Below, in pieces: positions 23,401 to 35,401 of a DNA stretch of 64,000 bases. Made by a program: the position numbers and the translations under genes. Source of the DNA: Eimeria necatrix (lineage: Eukaryota > Apicomplexa > Conoidasida > Eucoccidiorida > Eimeriidae); the NCBI RefSeq assembly GCF_000499385.1, contig NW_013655128.1, forward strand, positions 129,001 through 193,000, read 5' to 3'. The notes under the pieces are model-generated. The model searched no databases. It was not told where the DNA came from and saw only the letters and a program-made list of their open reading frames with translations. Position 1 is the first letter of the stretch; every line of letters begins with the position of its first letter.

Positions 23401-26400
23401 ATTAGCCCAACAGTGCTGGGGCAGAAGCAGCAACGCATCTGCCTTCTATGGCGCTGTGGCAGCAGAAAGAAGCAACAGCAGCAACAACAAACGCAACAGT
23501 GGCAGCGCTAGTCACAGGTAGATGACCTGCAATTCATGCTTAAGGGTAGTAAGCTCGTGCTTTGTCAGCAGCAGCTCATCGCTGCTGCTGTTGCCCTTCC
23601 GGAGCAACATGCGTTGCGCTGCAACTTCCTGCCGTAGCTGCTGCTCCTGTTGCAGCAGCTGTTGCAATCTTTGGCTTGATTCAGCCTGCATGAGTCAGCA
23701 GAGCCTAAACATAGTTTTGTTTGCTCCAACTGTACCGGTACCTGGTCTCATCCGCGACAGCATGGGTAACAGCGAAAGTGTTTGTGGGATGTCAGCCTGA
23801 TGCGCAAACTGCTACAGCGGCGCATCGTGCCGAAACAGAGAGTGAGGAAGCCATCCTGCTCTGCAAGCTCAGCAGCAGCCGCAGTAACAGCTACTTCTGC
23901 TGCCACATCAACATACTTGGAGGGCAGCGTATCTGTCCTCATGCTCCCTTTCAGCTGCTTCATTCTGTCGATGCAGCTGCTGCAACTGCTGTTGCAGTGC
24001 TGCTGCATCCTCTTCTTGCTGCTGCTGCTTCCTTTGCATTCTCAATAGCTGCTGCTGCTGTTCGTGAAGTGCCTGCTGCTGCTGTTGCTGCTGCGATACT
24101 GCACCAGCAAGGCGTTTGCGGGTTTCCTCGAGCTCTTCTGATTGAAGCAACACCATCTGCCTCTCTCTAAAAAAAGCAGCCAAAGCACTACTGACCCCAG
24201 TATATTCAGACATCGTACAGACACTCCCACCCTAAGGGGGGAGAGGAAGCACTTAGAAAATGGTGGTATGCCTTGCTGCCGATATCGTTGAGTGACTAAG
24301 CAGGGGTGTAGGGCCAAGGTCATGGCCGTCTGCCCCGGGGTTTAAAATCATAGGGTTTGCTACCTTTCCAGCTGGAGTTTACCAGCTTCGGTCTCCTCCT
24401 GTAGACTCTTTATTCTTGCCTCTTTGTGGGAAACCGCAGCATTCAGCTGTTCCACAGCCTGCATCATTTGCTGTTCGTGCTCCTGTTGTTTCTCGCGCTG
24501 CTGCTGTACTTCCTTCTCGGTTTGCTGCTGCAGCAGCCTCAGATTTTGTTGGTGCTGCCGCAGCTGCTCTTCCTGCTGTTGTACTTGCTCACGCAGAAGA
24601 TTGTTGCACGTTTTCAACTTTCTTAACTCGGCTGCCTTCGCTTGATGCTGGTGCTCTTCTTTTGCCCTTTCCTGCATACGAAAAACCGCAGGAGCATACT
24701 AGGAATCAGAAATCACAATCGCAGTGATGAGGTCAACAGCTGCAGCAGCTACAGCAATCTTGAGTTGAAGGACAGGGGCGAAGAGGAATGCACCTCTTCC
24801 CTCTGCAGCTTGATAGTCTCAAGCGCCTGTTGAAGCTCCTGCAGCTGTTGCTGTAGCTGTCCTCTTTCGGTGTTCGCCGTTTCCTGGTGCTGGTGCAGCT
24901 GCTGCTGCAGCTTCTTTTCGTGTTGCTGCTGTGCTTCCTGCAGTTGCCGCTGGTGGGCACTAGAGAGCTCCGTGATCTGCTTCTGGAACTGCTGTCTGAG
25001 CAGCTGCTGCTGCTCCAGGCTCTCTTTGACCTGCTCTGCAGTTGCTGCTGCTGCTGCGTGACACTGCTCCTCCTTCTCTCTTCGCAGCGATTCTACCTAG
25101 GGCACAAACTCAAAAATCTGAGAATTTAGTTTTGATATGTCGTCGGTGCAATTGAGAAACAATACATTTAATCTTCATTAGGCTGCGTCCAGGCTTAGAA
25201 TCAGCTGGGCAACCCACAAGAGCTTCCTGCTCCTGCTTGGCCTCCGCAGTCTGCTGCAGCTCAAGTTGAAGTACGGCAATGCGTTGCTGTAGATGCTTCT
25301 TCTGCTGGTTGTGAGCCGCAACTGCTTCCGCTTCTGCTGCTGCTGCAGCTGCACCAACCTGACTCAGCACCAACAGGAAGCCAACGTAGGGCAGCGCCTC
25401 AGCTCGATGATTCAAATCTGCAGCTTTTACATTCAAGTCGCAAAATTAGCTTGCCTGTCTGTCACAAATAGATTTGAATCGCGTTAGGCTGCCCTCTATC
25501 CATCTTGCAGCGTCTCGTAGATTTTGTTGCAGTAGTACTCGGAGCAAATGCAGCTGCTGCTGAAGCACGCTAACAGCAGCTGCTGCTGCCACAGCACGAC
25601 GCTGCTGTCGCAAGTTGTTTGCTCCTTGCTGCTGCTGTCGCTCCGAGCGCAGCGCGATCTCGGCCTGCTGGAGCTGCTGTTCCCTCTCTCTTAAGTCGGC
25701 CTCGGCCTTTTGGTGCTGCAGCTGTTGTTGCTGCAGGAGCCGCTGCTGCACCTGGAGCTCCTGGAGCTGTTGCTGTTGCTGCTGTAGCAGCAGCAGCCTT
25801 GCCTGCTGTATTGCATCTTCCATCTCCGGAGGTTTGGTTTCACTTTTTTCCTGTTGCTTTTGGTGGGATGGCTCTTGACACTGCAGCAGCTTTAGATTGT
25901 GTTGTTGTTGCTGCGGCTCCTGTAATCTGGCAGGCATCTGCGTGTCCCTACCTTGGTGACAGGGCACTGTGGAAAGGTTCAGTTTGCTGCTGCGATTCCT
26001 GAAGTCGCTATCGTTGTTGACTATATTTGTTCCAGTACTGCTGAGGCTGCCGTTGCGTTTCTGCCGCTCTAGGTATTTTCGTTCTTGTCGACTGTGTTCC
26101 TTTGGCTGCAGCGCAACATGTTGCGGCAACTGTTCTCGCCGCAGATGCTCTTCTTGCTGCTGATGCAATGGGTGCTGATGCTGCCGTCGCTCTCGAAGTC
26201 TCGAAGCGTTCCCTAACAGAAGGCGACGACTGCGCGAGATCAAGGACGCAACTGAGTCTTTGCTACTGCCGCTCCTGTCACTCTGACGTTGGAGCTGGTT
26301 GTGGTCCTGTTGGTGTAGCTTTTGCTGTCGGCGTTGCAGCAGTAGCTCTTCTGGCTGTTCTACATTCGGCTGTCGACGATGGTTCTGTTGCTTCCAGGCT

Positions 26401-27296
26401 GAGGAATAAGGGCAAGTTCGAGTACGGCGCCTGCTGTGGCATGGTTTGCTGCTGCTGCTGCTTCTGCTGCTACTGCATTCATCGATGCTGCTTGATTCGA
26501 TCTGGCTCCTAGTCAAACTTTCACTAGGAGCTTTCCTGCCATCCTTCCTGTCTCTGCAGGGACTGCAGCCTCCATCTTGGCACCTACCCTTGCTTCCTTT
26601 CCTATTGTAACTGCTTTCGCTGCTGCAGTGTAGTGCACTGCCTGTGCAGCTGCTGCTCCTGAACCTCCAACGGTGATTTGCCTCCGTTTGCCTCGAGCAC
26701 TTGGACTTTCTGGAAGTGCAGCTGCTGTTGCCACTTATGCCAGGGGTGCTGCTGCCACCTATGCTTGAGGTGCTGCAGCGGCCGCTTTTTCTGTCGCTGT
26801 GAATAGTCCAGTGCGATTCTCTTGCGCAATGGCGAATTTCCCCTCTATTTGAGAGCTGCTGGTGCCGCTGCTGCTTTCCCCCCGTGTTCTGCTTGTGTTG
26901 CTGTTTCGATCGTGGCTTCCCTCTGTGTTCCATGAACGGTTCCATCCTCTGATGCTGCTGCCCCCCCAGCACCTTCCCCTGTATTCGCTGCAGTGGACTC
27001 CAGCTCTCACCATTTGTTTCTGATGCGTTTGCGTGAACAGCTGCTGGTGCGCGGCGATCAAGCCTGGCATGGCATTGAGTCATGCCCTCTTCATTTCGTC
27101 CCTCCTTAGTTCTAGCGCTGGTATTCTGCTGCTGCTGCTGCATAAGCTGCTGCTGCTGAAGTCGACGTTGGCGACGTTGAAGGAGCAGTTGTTGTTGATG
27201 TAGCTCGTCAGGGGGCATCCCGCTTCCTCCCCCAATGTGGTTGCTGAGGAGAAGGGAGAAAAAGTCTTCATCTGCCATAGCTGATGATGGCTGCAA
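20434..27296 (-). CDS. Large Gln-rich coiled-coil protein, ten exons, unknown family
   Basis: Minus-strand exons in order of translation: 27296-25455, 25358-25218, 25096-24794, 24671-24364, 24166-23917, 23685-23527, 23361-23035, 22916-21714, 21607-21210 and 21061-20434. They total 5559 nt in frame (1852 residues). Phases match at every junction. The first intron would be of the rare GC-AG type (CAG|GCAAGC). A GT-AG alternative uses 25466 and 25417 and is also in phase. The chain opens with MADEDFFSLLLSNHIGGGSG after a possible earlier Met. It continues with a long Ser/Arg/Gln-rich region and about 600 residues of heptad-like coiled coil rich in Gln and Glu. A Ser-rich spacer follows, then a less repetitive region (about 1340-1640) with few homopolymers, and a final helix. 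No catalytic domain, signal peptide or membrane helix is visible. The architecture suits a cytoskeletal, centrosomal or basal-body scaffold, but that is inference only. The gene is convergent with IFT52. Confidence 0.72.
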
Positions 27297-28070
27297 TGCT
27301 TTCGCCTTCCTTGAAGGTGGGCTGCTCGCAGCTGTTCGTCTTGTTGCTGCGCTGCGTCAGCTGGCGCTTTTGTCAGTGCATGCCGCATGGCAGGATCTTT
27401 CATGCTGCTTCGTTCGAGCCCCAAAACTCCTCAGAGATCTGGCGGCAAACAGCAGACTCCGACCTCCACTGCGTCACTGATTCTCGTCATCGCACGCCAC
27501 CGCTTTGGGGGGTACACCGCGGACTGGCATCAAACCCTGATGATTCCTCTCGCCCCCGAATGCGCTGCAACTCTCTCTCTGGCAACGCTTTCCATGCGAC
27601 TGTCATTACTGGTACTACGGCTGCAGACGTTGCTGCTGTTACTATCGCTCTGTTGTTGTGAGGCTCCTAGCTTCTTGTGGCATCCATGTACACGTCGCGG
27701 AGAATCCGAGCGTGTCTTCACCTCCACGATCTGGGACCATTGAAATAATAAATATTAGTATGTGCGATACCTTGTTCGAAAAACTGATACTCTCCAAAAC
27801 AGCGTGCTGGAGCTTCAGTGGTTAGTAGTGGGCACCGTAGTGGGCGCGGTGTAGTGAACAGATGTAGTGAGCCGGCGACTACACTGTTACTACGTATGAT
27901 CTCGAGCGAGTCTGACTAGGATGGATGCACTGTATTGACGGTCAACGACTTCAACATCAAAATAATCATGTACAGTTGAGTTCGTATTATTGTAAGGCTC
28001 AGGAAACCCAGAATAATAGAACTGAGTCATGACCCTTGCTGAGGGTCAATGCCTGAGTCGCGGCAGCGGC

Positions 28071-28113
28071 CTCGCGTCCAGCCCTTTGCCCGGTGCGGGC
28101 CGGCTGGCGCGAG
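28071..28113. repeat. GC-rich nested inverted repeat
   Basis: The outer arms (28071-28083 and 28102-28113) pair over 12 bases with one bulged T. The inner arms GCCCG (28088-28092) and CGGGC (28096-28100) pair perfectly around GTG. The surrounding DNA is much less GC-rich. A cruciform or a structured transcript is possible; I see no tRNA-like pattern. Confidence 0.6.
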
Positions 28114-28223
28114 TTCCCGTTTATGATTTTCCGCTATCCAGCTGTGCCTTATGCCTTAAGATATTCAATATTATTCATGCCTTTCGCGTTATTAAGCCTC
28201 GAGGGATAACGACGAAGGTCAAT

Positions 28224-28242
28224 TGTAGTGCCAGGCACTACA
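28224..28242. repeat. 19-bp perfect palindrome, related to one at 1248-1267
   Basis: TGTAGTGCC and GGCACTACA are exact reverse complements around a single A. The same arms occur at 1248-1267 (TGTAGTGCCTGCGCACTACA), beside the gypsy fragment, and a diverged copy is at 28545-28563. LTRs begin with TG and end with CA, so these may be element termini. Confidence 0.65.
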
Positions 28243-28740
28243 CGCGGCCTCGCCTCCCTTCTACGTGATTACTCTTCCCGCTACTTTCAGACCCATCTAC
28301 GGTTAAGCAGCCCAAATAGACCCAAATCTGCTATTCTTCTGGCATCACCCAGGACTTGTATGTCCCTCGGTATGCGTGTCCGCTGCATACTTGACACAGG
28401 TAGCCCCGACCTGTGGCCTTCCACCCAAACACCCTAGGCGAAGTCCGCTGTAAGAGCTAGGCTTCTCAAGCTATAAATTTTCTAAGAATGCTTCATGCGT
28501 ATAATATTAAATGTCCCAACCTTATGGTTGTGCTGGCGCGACATTGTAGTGCTACGCAACACAGGTACTGCAGCCGACGCGCAGGACTCCCCGTCCCTTT
28601 TTTACTGAAGCGCCGACGGCCTGTCCTCAGCAAGTTTATATTTTTTTCATGGTCAGGACGAAAAATATATCTTGATGCGGGTTTTATCTAATTTTTGCCC
28701 TTCTGCTGCGTGGGAGTCCCATACTGCCTAGAGGGCCTTA

Positions 28741-31700
28741 CTTGAAGTCTTGTGTGGCTGCGCAGTGAATTGGTGTGGCTGATGGTAACCTACGCTGCTA
28801 GAGCTTTTCCGCAGCTTCTCCCCAGCTAGTATCTTTGTAACATAGACAAAAAGGGAACTGAAACAGACCGTAATATAAGAAAAGCATGAAGAGGAATGCT
28901 TAGGAAAGGCCAAACGAACAGCAGCCAGCAGTGGTCTAGCATTCCGTGAACTTCAGCGGAGTAGCGGAGCGTTCTGCCTTCCACCTAGAATCGCACGACG
29001 AGACAGAAGAGAAAAATCGCTGCAACTGTGCATTTGTGGTGACTGCAACTAACTACGGGCGTGTAGAATGCCTACCAACATTCTCTGGCCGTCTCTTTCA
29101 GTTTTTAGTACTAGTTGCTCACCAGCGGTGAGCCTGTCCGAGTGTGGAGTTTCTGGCCAAACGAGAACACAGAGCCAGCACGCTAAGCATAATTTCGATT
29201 ATTAGTCAACTATATGTCAAATGCGACCGAACCGCTGCACATACATATCCGTATATAGATCATCCAATACTCCATTATAGCTCAAAGAGTACCACAGGAT
29301 GCAACAGCTGGAGCTGCCACAACATTTGCAAAGATCCCCAAATTAATCGACTCATAGCTCGTCGTTGCGAGTGAAAAATGGGCGTATCCAGTTTTAGGAG
29401 ATGCAGAACAAGAGGCTTGTCGGGCTCCTCGGTCTAACAACCAGAAGAACGCAAGATTTTCACATACTTTGGCTAGAGAGGCAGTAGTTGAATATGTGGC
29501 AAGAATATATCAGTATATGCACAATGGCGGCAACAGAAAGAATTCGTGCGAGAATGTGTAGCCAATAGGACTTATAATCTTTCTTATGCGGGGTTGCCGA
29601 AATACAGCAGGATCAATTATATGCCATCATGAACCAACTTCCGCAGTTTCAAACTAGCAGAGCTGTCCGTATTCATGGTCAAACACATTCAAAGGAGCTA
29701 CTTAAATCCAATATGGAATAATTGCACAAAAGAGGGGAGTTTCAAAAATATTTTAATTTGGTTTTTGTTAACGAAGAAGGCCCAGTTAAGATAATTCTGC
29801 CTTTTGTTTTGCTTTATTCAGCCACCTTTTTCTTCGGAGCACTATTCCGCGTTCACTTAAATGAATTGGATTTTTGAGTGCATATTAGCTGGTTGAAGTT
29901 AGAATCGATTGTAGTTAGCTTCTGGGAAATTTTACAGGGCCCAGCCTAGTAGAGTGGTTGGCCCGCTTGGCATGCGTACTGAAGCAATACTGAATGTGAG
30001 GCCTCCGCTAAGTGCAAGTGCTAGAATACTATGCACATGAAGCTAGCCATATGAGCTCCTGCAGCACACTATTAGCTGACTGTAAACCTAGAACTTGTCA
30101 GCTTCATGCGGTTGACTGTTCTGCCTTTCTGTTGAGCCTGGCGTCAGTGCCAAAAGTCTGCGTCAAATTGATTCCTTAGGCGGCCATCCGGTCTTTGTCG
30201 CAAAGCATGCGTAGTTTGTTTGGCAGCCTTTAGCGATTGAAGAAACGGAGTAAACGGGCACTGGAAGAGACTCTGCTATGTTGAGTTGACGTCTACGGCA
30301 AAAAAGACCCACATCCAGAATGCATAGAATTGGTCTCGAAGCGATGTCACCAAAAAAGCACTCAAAGCAGCATCCCATAATTGACTAGGCAGCAGTTGTC
30401 GGCTACACGGGGTTCCAATGTCTTGAGAAGCTTCACATATTTGGTCACAGGCAGCGAATCAGTTAAGTACTGGAGCGGCAGAAAAAAACCCGGAAAATCA
30501 GAATCTACAAAACATGCCGAACTGCAAAGCTGCCAAAAAACATGAACAATCATATTGCAGAATTGGCTAAATGACAGGTGGCGGTTACGCGAGACACCAG
30601 TGCCTGGAATGGTTTCAGCGGCCAGAAACAGCGAATCATATAAGTACAGCCATAACCATGTTAGAAGCAGCACTGCAATGTTTACTTTCTTGCTCTTTAC
30701 GCAGCGTCTGGCGTCACCACTGCGCTTCACTACCTTTTCCTTCAGGTGATGCCCCAAATTTCACGTAACCCCACGCCTCGCCTGCACGCTCTAGTTCACC
30801 GTATTTTACTACCTCTGTTGCCCATTTCTGGTAATCGGTTGTGCTCCTCCAGATGTTGTTTGCAAAGGCCCCTCTCTTCATCCTCAGCTGGCAGGTACTC
30901 TCTTTTTCGTGATCTCTGAGCTTCTTTTCTGCAGTTACAAGAGATATTGGCGGAATTGATCTTTGCTGAGCCTGCGCAGGTCAACATCACACCTTGTGGG
31001 TGTCACTCACTGCACTAGACTCCTCCAACAACGCTACTCGCCCATTTGAGCCCACAAAGAAACCTACAGTGCCTAGCTGGCATTCCCATTCCCTACTGGG
31101 AATCTGCTAAACTAATCGTTCACGACCGAGACCTTGTTCTTCAGCCTGATTTATATCCATTGCCAAAAACCGTTTGAATAATATTCCGTCTGCATGTTCA
31201 TATTTTTTGCGTAAGTTTCATGCAGGTTGTCACTCCCAGCAATTTAGGAGCTGTTAGTTAAATGCATGCACTAATACGCTGTCCCGCCCTCCACTGTCGG
31301 CCCATACTTTCTTTCCACTTTTTTGAACGCTTACCCATCGGCTACGATGGATAAGCCGCCCTCACGCAGTAGACTAAGGCAGACTAGGTTTTTCGCTGGG
31401 AAATGGAAAAAATATAGCACCATTGCAGTGGCGCATCAGATGAAGCACGGCAGCATTACGGTAATCTTTACATCCGACTCTATTTAATTCCGAGATCGTG
31501 GCTCTGGCTGTGGAGGTGAATGCTATCATGGCCTGCAGCTGCCATTACCTGTGTTTGACGTCCCACCGCCAGCAGGCTTCCACAAACTTTTTCAAAAACA
31601 AGCGCTCGTCTAAACAGAGCGAGAATTCCTCAGAAGAGTCAGAATGAGTAAACATGAAGAACTACAGTTTATCGCTGTACTTAATACAAAATTTTGCCCT

Positions 31701-34700
31701 AGGTGGTTGTTTTGGTTCTCAATATAACTTAGTGCCTTGTGCGTACTCATGTGCAACATTATGCGACCTAATCTTCCATGAGGGTTTTGCTGATTTGAAA
31801 AGGTTACAAGCTATAAGCAGAGTGCAGCCTACAGTCTATAATGTAGAGCTCGCCGCACAAAACCCTTAGAGCAGATTTTGCTGTGCCAAAAGCAGGCATT
31901 GGTCCATTTTAAAGTTTCAATAGGTTATCAGCGTCTCTTGTGGCATGCATCACTTATTTTAGTTTCTTTCAAATGCGCCGGCCGAGTCCATGGCGCTCCA
32001 GGGCCGTGGGCTTCGGAGCTGTAGGTACTTCTGTTGGCTTTTAGAGCAGCAATGCTTATTTGGAACGAACTGACAGAGCACATAGAACTTTGTCAGCCTC
32101 TGCGTGCTCTGCAAACGACAGCTGAGTGACGCGTGAATCAAGGGTCTCATCGCTTCCAGTGCATTCACACAACAACACGAAGGACTATTGTCCTTTGCTG
32201 AATACCTCATGCCATTTGCTCGTGTGTTGGCGCTTCGGCAGGCAAGCCTCGCTGAAGTCCTCAGGATTTTGTTTTGGACGAAGTATTCTTATAACAGCTG
32301 TTGAGCAGGAACAAAGACAAAAATTGCAATAGGAGTGTTTTGTCGGGAGCATGTTATTTACTCAGGCGACGTCCGCTATTGCAACTTTAGTGCTTAGTGG
32401 GTGACTCTGAGATTAGAACATTGGCAGACCAGTTGCGAAACTCTGCCGGGCTTCTCTCTTTGGTCCATGCGGCCGGCTGCAAGATCTTATCGGGCATTGC
32501 TACGGGCGTCCTGACACTATTGACAACCTGGCATCACTCTAACGTTACTTATTTGCGTATCTATCATATTTGAGGTGACTCTCTGCGCTCAATACCTATT
32601 TCAGAACATATTCAAACCAGGTCGGGGGCTTGCGAAGTCATACAGCTATGGGAACACTTCTTTGCTCCCGCTGGTAGGCCCAGCCCTTCTCCACTCCACG
32701 CACCGCAGAACTAACACTTTCATACCACGCATCTGTTCTGGATCACTCTGGCGCATCGTTTTCAGCCTATGGTGTTTGTGTGTCATTGTGGATCCCGATA
32801 GGGACGACCGCTGTGGGAACCTGAGGCTTGACCATCAAGCAGACATTTCTTACGAGTCTCCTTTCCATTCTAACGCAACGAGCGATGCAGCACGAGGAAT
32901 AGAGACAGAAGACAAAGGTGCCAACAGTAGATGTAACGATGACGCATACGCCGCTGCTGCTTGTGGAGTTTCGATTGCTGTGAGAAGCGACCTCAAGGAA
33001 AGGTAGAGAGAGGCAAAAGCCAGACGCGTTTCAAAGAGTAATGAAACTAAAGCAAGAAGAGGAACATACAAAGGCAGGACTGAAGACAGAAAAGATGGTA
33101 CAAAGAGACAGTCAAAGAGTAGTCCAAAGGGATAGAAAAGTCAAAAGACACGAAGACAGAAGGAATTATACAATTTGAGACGATGAAAGGTTGGATACGC
33201 GAATCATAGACCTTTAAAAATGCATAGATAGACACACTTATGTATACATAGAGCGAAAGTAAAGAAGGAGGATAAAAGTGACACTCCTGCCGAACAGAAG
33301 CGGGACAAAAATGCGCCAAGCCAGTAGAGGGTGCGAGGGGAGAAGCGCAGGAACGAAAAGGCACGCAAATGAACAAAGACAGCAAAATGCAAAAAATAAT
33401 CGCCCGAGAAAGGCTGTGAGAAGGAAAGACGGGTGGAGGAAAATGCCTGCCATCTCATCTATAATATCCTCGATCGTTGCAGCGTACAAACCTTACGAGC
33501 GGGAAGGTAAACTTGGTGGTCTATAAAGTGAAAAAACGCTGCTGGAAGACGAGCCTACGGAGCTTTGGAGGAACGGTACAGAGCACAACTGCCCACTCTA
33601 AAGACCAGCGGTAAGAGGAAAATGCTTTACTTTTCAAAAGCTTGTGGCGACTGGAGGTAAGAACGCGTTTTATTGCACATTTTTCTCTGCTTCTATCCTG
33701 CTGATGCGGCACTCCTCTAAACACACTCAAGATGACGAAAAAGCATTCAGATGGCCCGACCCTTTGCTATCTGCTTCTCAACTAGCGGTATAAGCCCGCC
33801 TGCTACTTCTCCATGGAAAAAAGTGCTTAATTCTGCTAATAATATGCTGTGGACCTGCTCGCAGTCAACTGAAAGATAGCTTAGGTTTGTAGCTTAACGT
33901 ACATTTTTTTAGCCATACAGATAGCTTAGGTTTGTAGCTTAACGTACATTTTTTTAGCCATACAGTTGAACTGGTATTTAAGTGGAGCACTGACTCCAAC
34001 CTGGAAGCTGATCGATATTGGTCTTCCAGTGACGGTCTAATCGCATGCTCGTGGCGTAACTCGTCTGCTAGGAAGAAAGCCAGAAATTTTTAAATAAGCC
34101 GAACTGGGTCAGTTGATGCTCACGAATCCTTGCTCTCGGAAGACTGTCTCTGCTAAGTCAACCACCCAGCGGCTGTGCAGTGCTGGCACCCCAGAGGACA
34201 AGACGAGAAGGTATAACTTACCAGCAAAACCCTTCAAAATAATATTTTGTAGGCATGGCCTTCTTTTATGCGTAAGTTTCATTTGGGGTGAAGCTCTCAG
34301 GTGCACAGCAACGCCAGTTAAACTTTTGGAGACTCTCGAGGAGTTGGAGACGTCTTGCTCAGCACACTTCGTACCCTTGAAGCTGTTGTTTCTTCAGTAA
34401 AAAACACTTACTTCAGCCACTATACATTAGAATTAGTACGAGAGAGGGTCTTAACTGGCCAGAACCAATGCCTTTGGGCTTACTTACCGCCCCGCGCCCG
34501 CGTGTTGGCGGAGTGCTTTCTTCTTACTGTTTGTGGCGCGCATCCATGGGCTAGGCGGAAAGGGATCACGGCAACAAATTATCCATTTTATCATTAACTT
34601 ATGACGAAGAAAGGGACAGGTTTTGTGTGCGCGTCTTCGGTGGAACAAGGGAGAGTCGCCACCGCTCCCCCGTGAGCGTTCATGATCTGTTTCGTCATTT

Positions 34701-35401
34701 CAGTCTAGACCGCTCAAGCAGAGACTGCAAAGAACTCTCAGGGTTAAGGAGCCATCTTCACTCAAATTGTTGCCACTAACTTTGATTCTAATTCTCAGTT
34801 TTCTGAAGTGTTAATGCTCGTGTACGGAAATTAGCAAGATGCTATGTTAACGTACATGAACAGGGTACACGGTGCAGCCTCAGACGCCTCTGTTGTATCC
34901 GTTCTGCCTACCCGTCCAGTTCGCCATGTGCGCCTTCAAATACAAATTTCATAAATCACCCTTTTGATTGTTTCTCTAAAAATAAATTATCAGTGGGGGA
35001 TCAGAGCCTAAAAAGCCACAACATGCAAGTATCCGGGAACGCTTAGTTATTTCCTGCCCGACACATTTCGAGCGCCTTCCTCCTCGGTGCTGCGCTTTCG
35101 AAACTATAGCGAAAAATTTTGATGACAGCGTTTTGGGTGTACTGAAGAGAGGCATCGGGGATCGAATAGCACTTTCTGGCCTCTCGCCCCTGATATCACG
35201 TTCCAGTTTTCCAGATGAAATCAGGATATCAACTTCAAGGTGGGTTTCTCCAGCTGGGTTCTGAAAACTGGCATTGCATTTTTCTGCGGTCCCGTGCAGG
35301 TGCTGAACTCAGCCGTAGCGGCTCTTGGGCGATGGATGCTCACTCCCACAGCAGTCTTGAATCGGCCCTGAATCGTGTTAACTCACGGCGACGTTGCGCC
35401 G
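28741..35401. other. Long gene-poor region
   Basis: About 6.7 kb with no exon I can defend. The tract 33000-33480 is strongly purine-biased on the plus strand, so its complement is CT-rich like the introns of this window. A perfect tandem duplication sits at 33874-33963. The final 400 bases contain the presumed promoter of the membrane-protein gene that starts at 35402. Confidence 0.45.
33874..33963. repeat. Perfect 45-bp tandem duplication
   Basis: Two identical 45-base units (33874-33918 and 33919-33963) containing GCTTAGGTTTGTAGCTTAACG and a run of seven T. With no divergence between the units, the duplication is recent, or it could be an assembly artefact. Confidence 0.9.

Larger units (their letters stand above)
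27297..28740. other. Intergenic segment with palindromes and possible retroelement relic
   Basis: No intact gene. Several copies of TGTAGTG/CACTACA occur between 27840 and 28565, two of them as near-complete palindromes. A GC-rich nested hairpin lies at 28071-28113. At about 28380-28430 a short plus-strand frame contains ILDTGSPDLWPST, which matches the active-site pattern of aspartic proteases (Asp-Thr-Gly-Ser). It could be a relic of a retroelement protease or a chance match. Confidence 0.4.

Noticed and set aside
21826..27661. Plus-strand open frames of Cys/Leu/Ala-rich composition opposite the coiled-coil gene
   Set aside because: Shadows of the minus-strand CAG repeats. Phase-consistent splicing and heptad structure exist only on the minus strand.
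33047..33489. Hydrophobic Phe/Leu/Ser-rich minus-strand frames that resemble membrane helices
   Set aside because: They are translations of the CT-rich complement of the purine tract, and three frames look equally hydrophobic.
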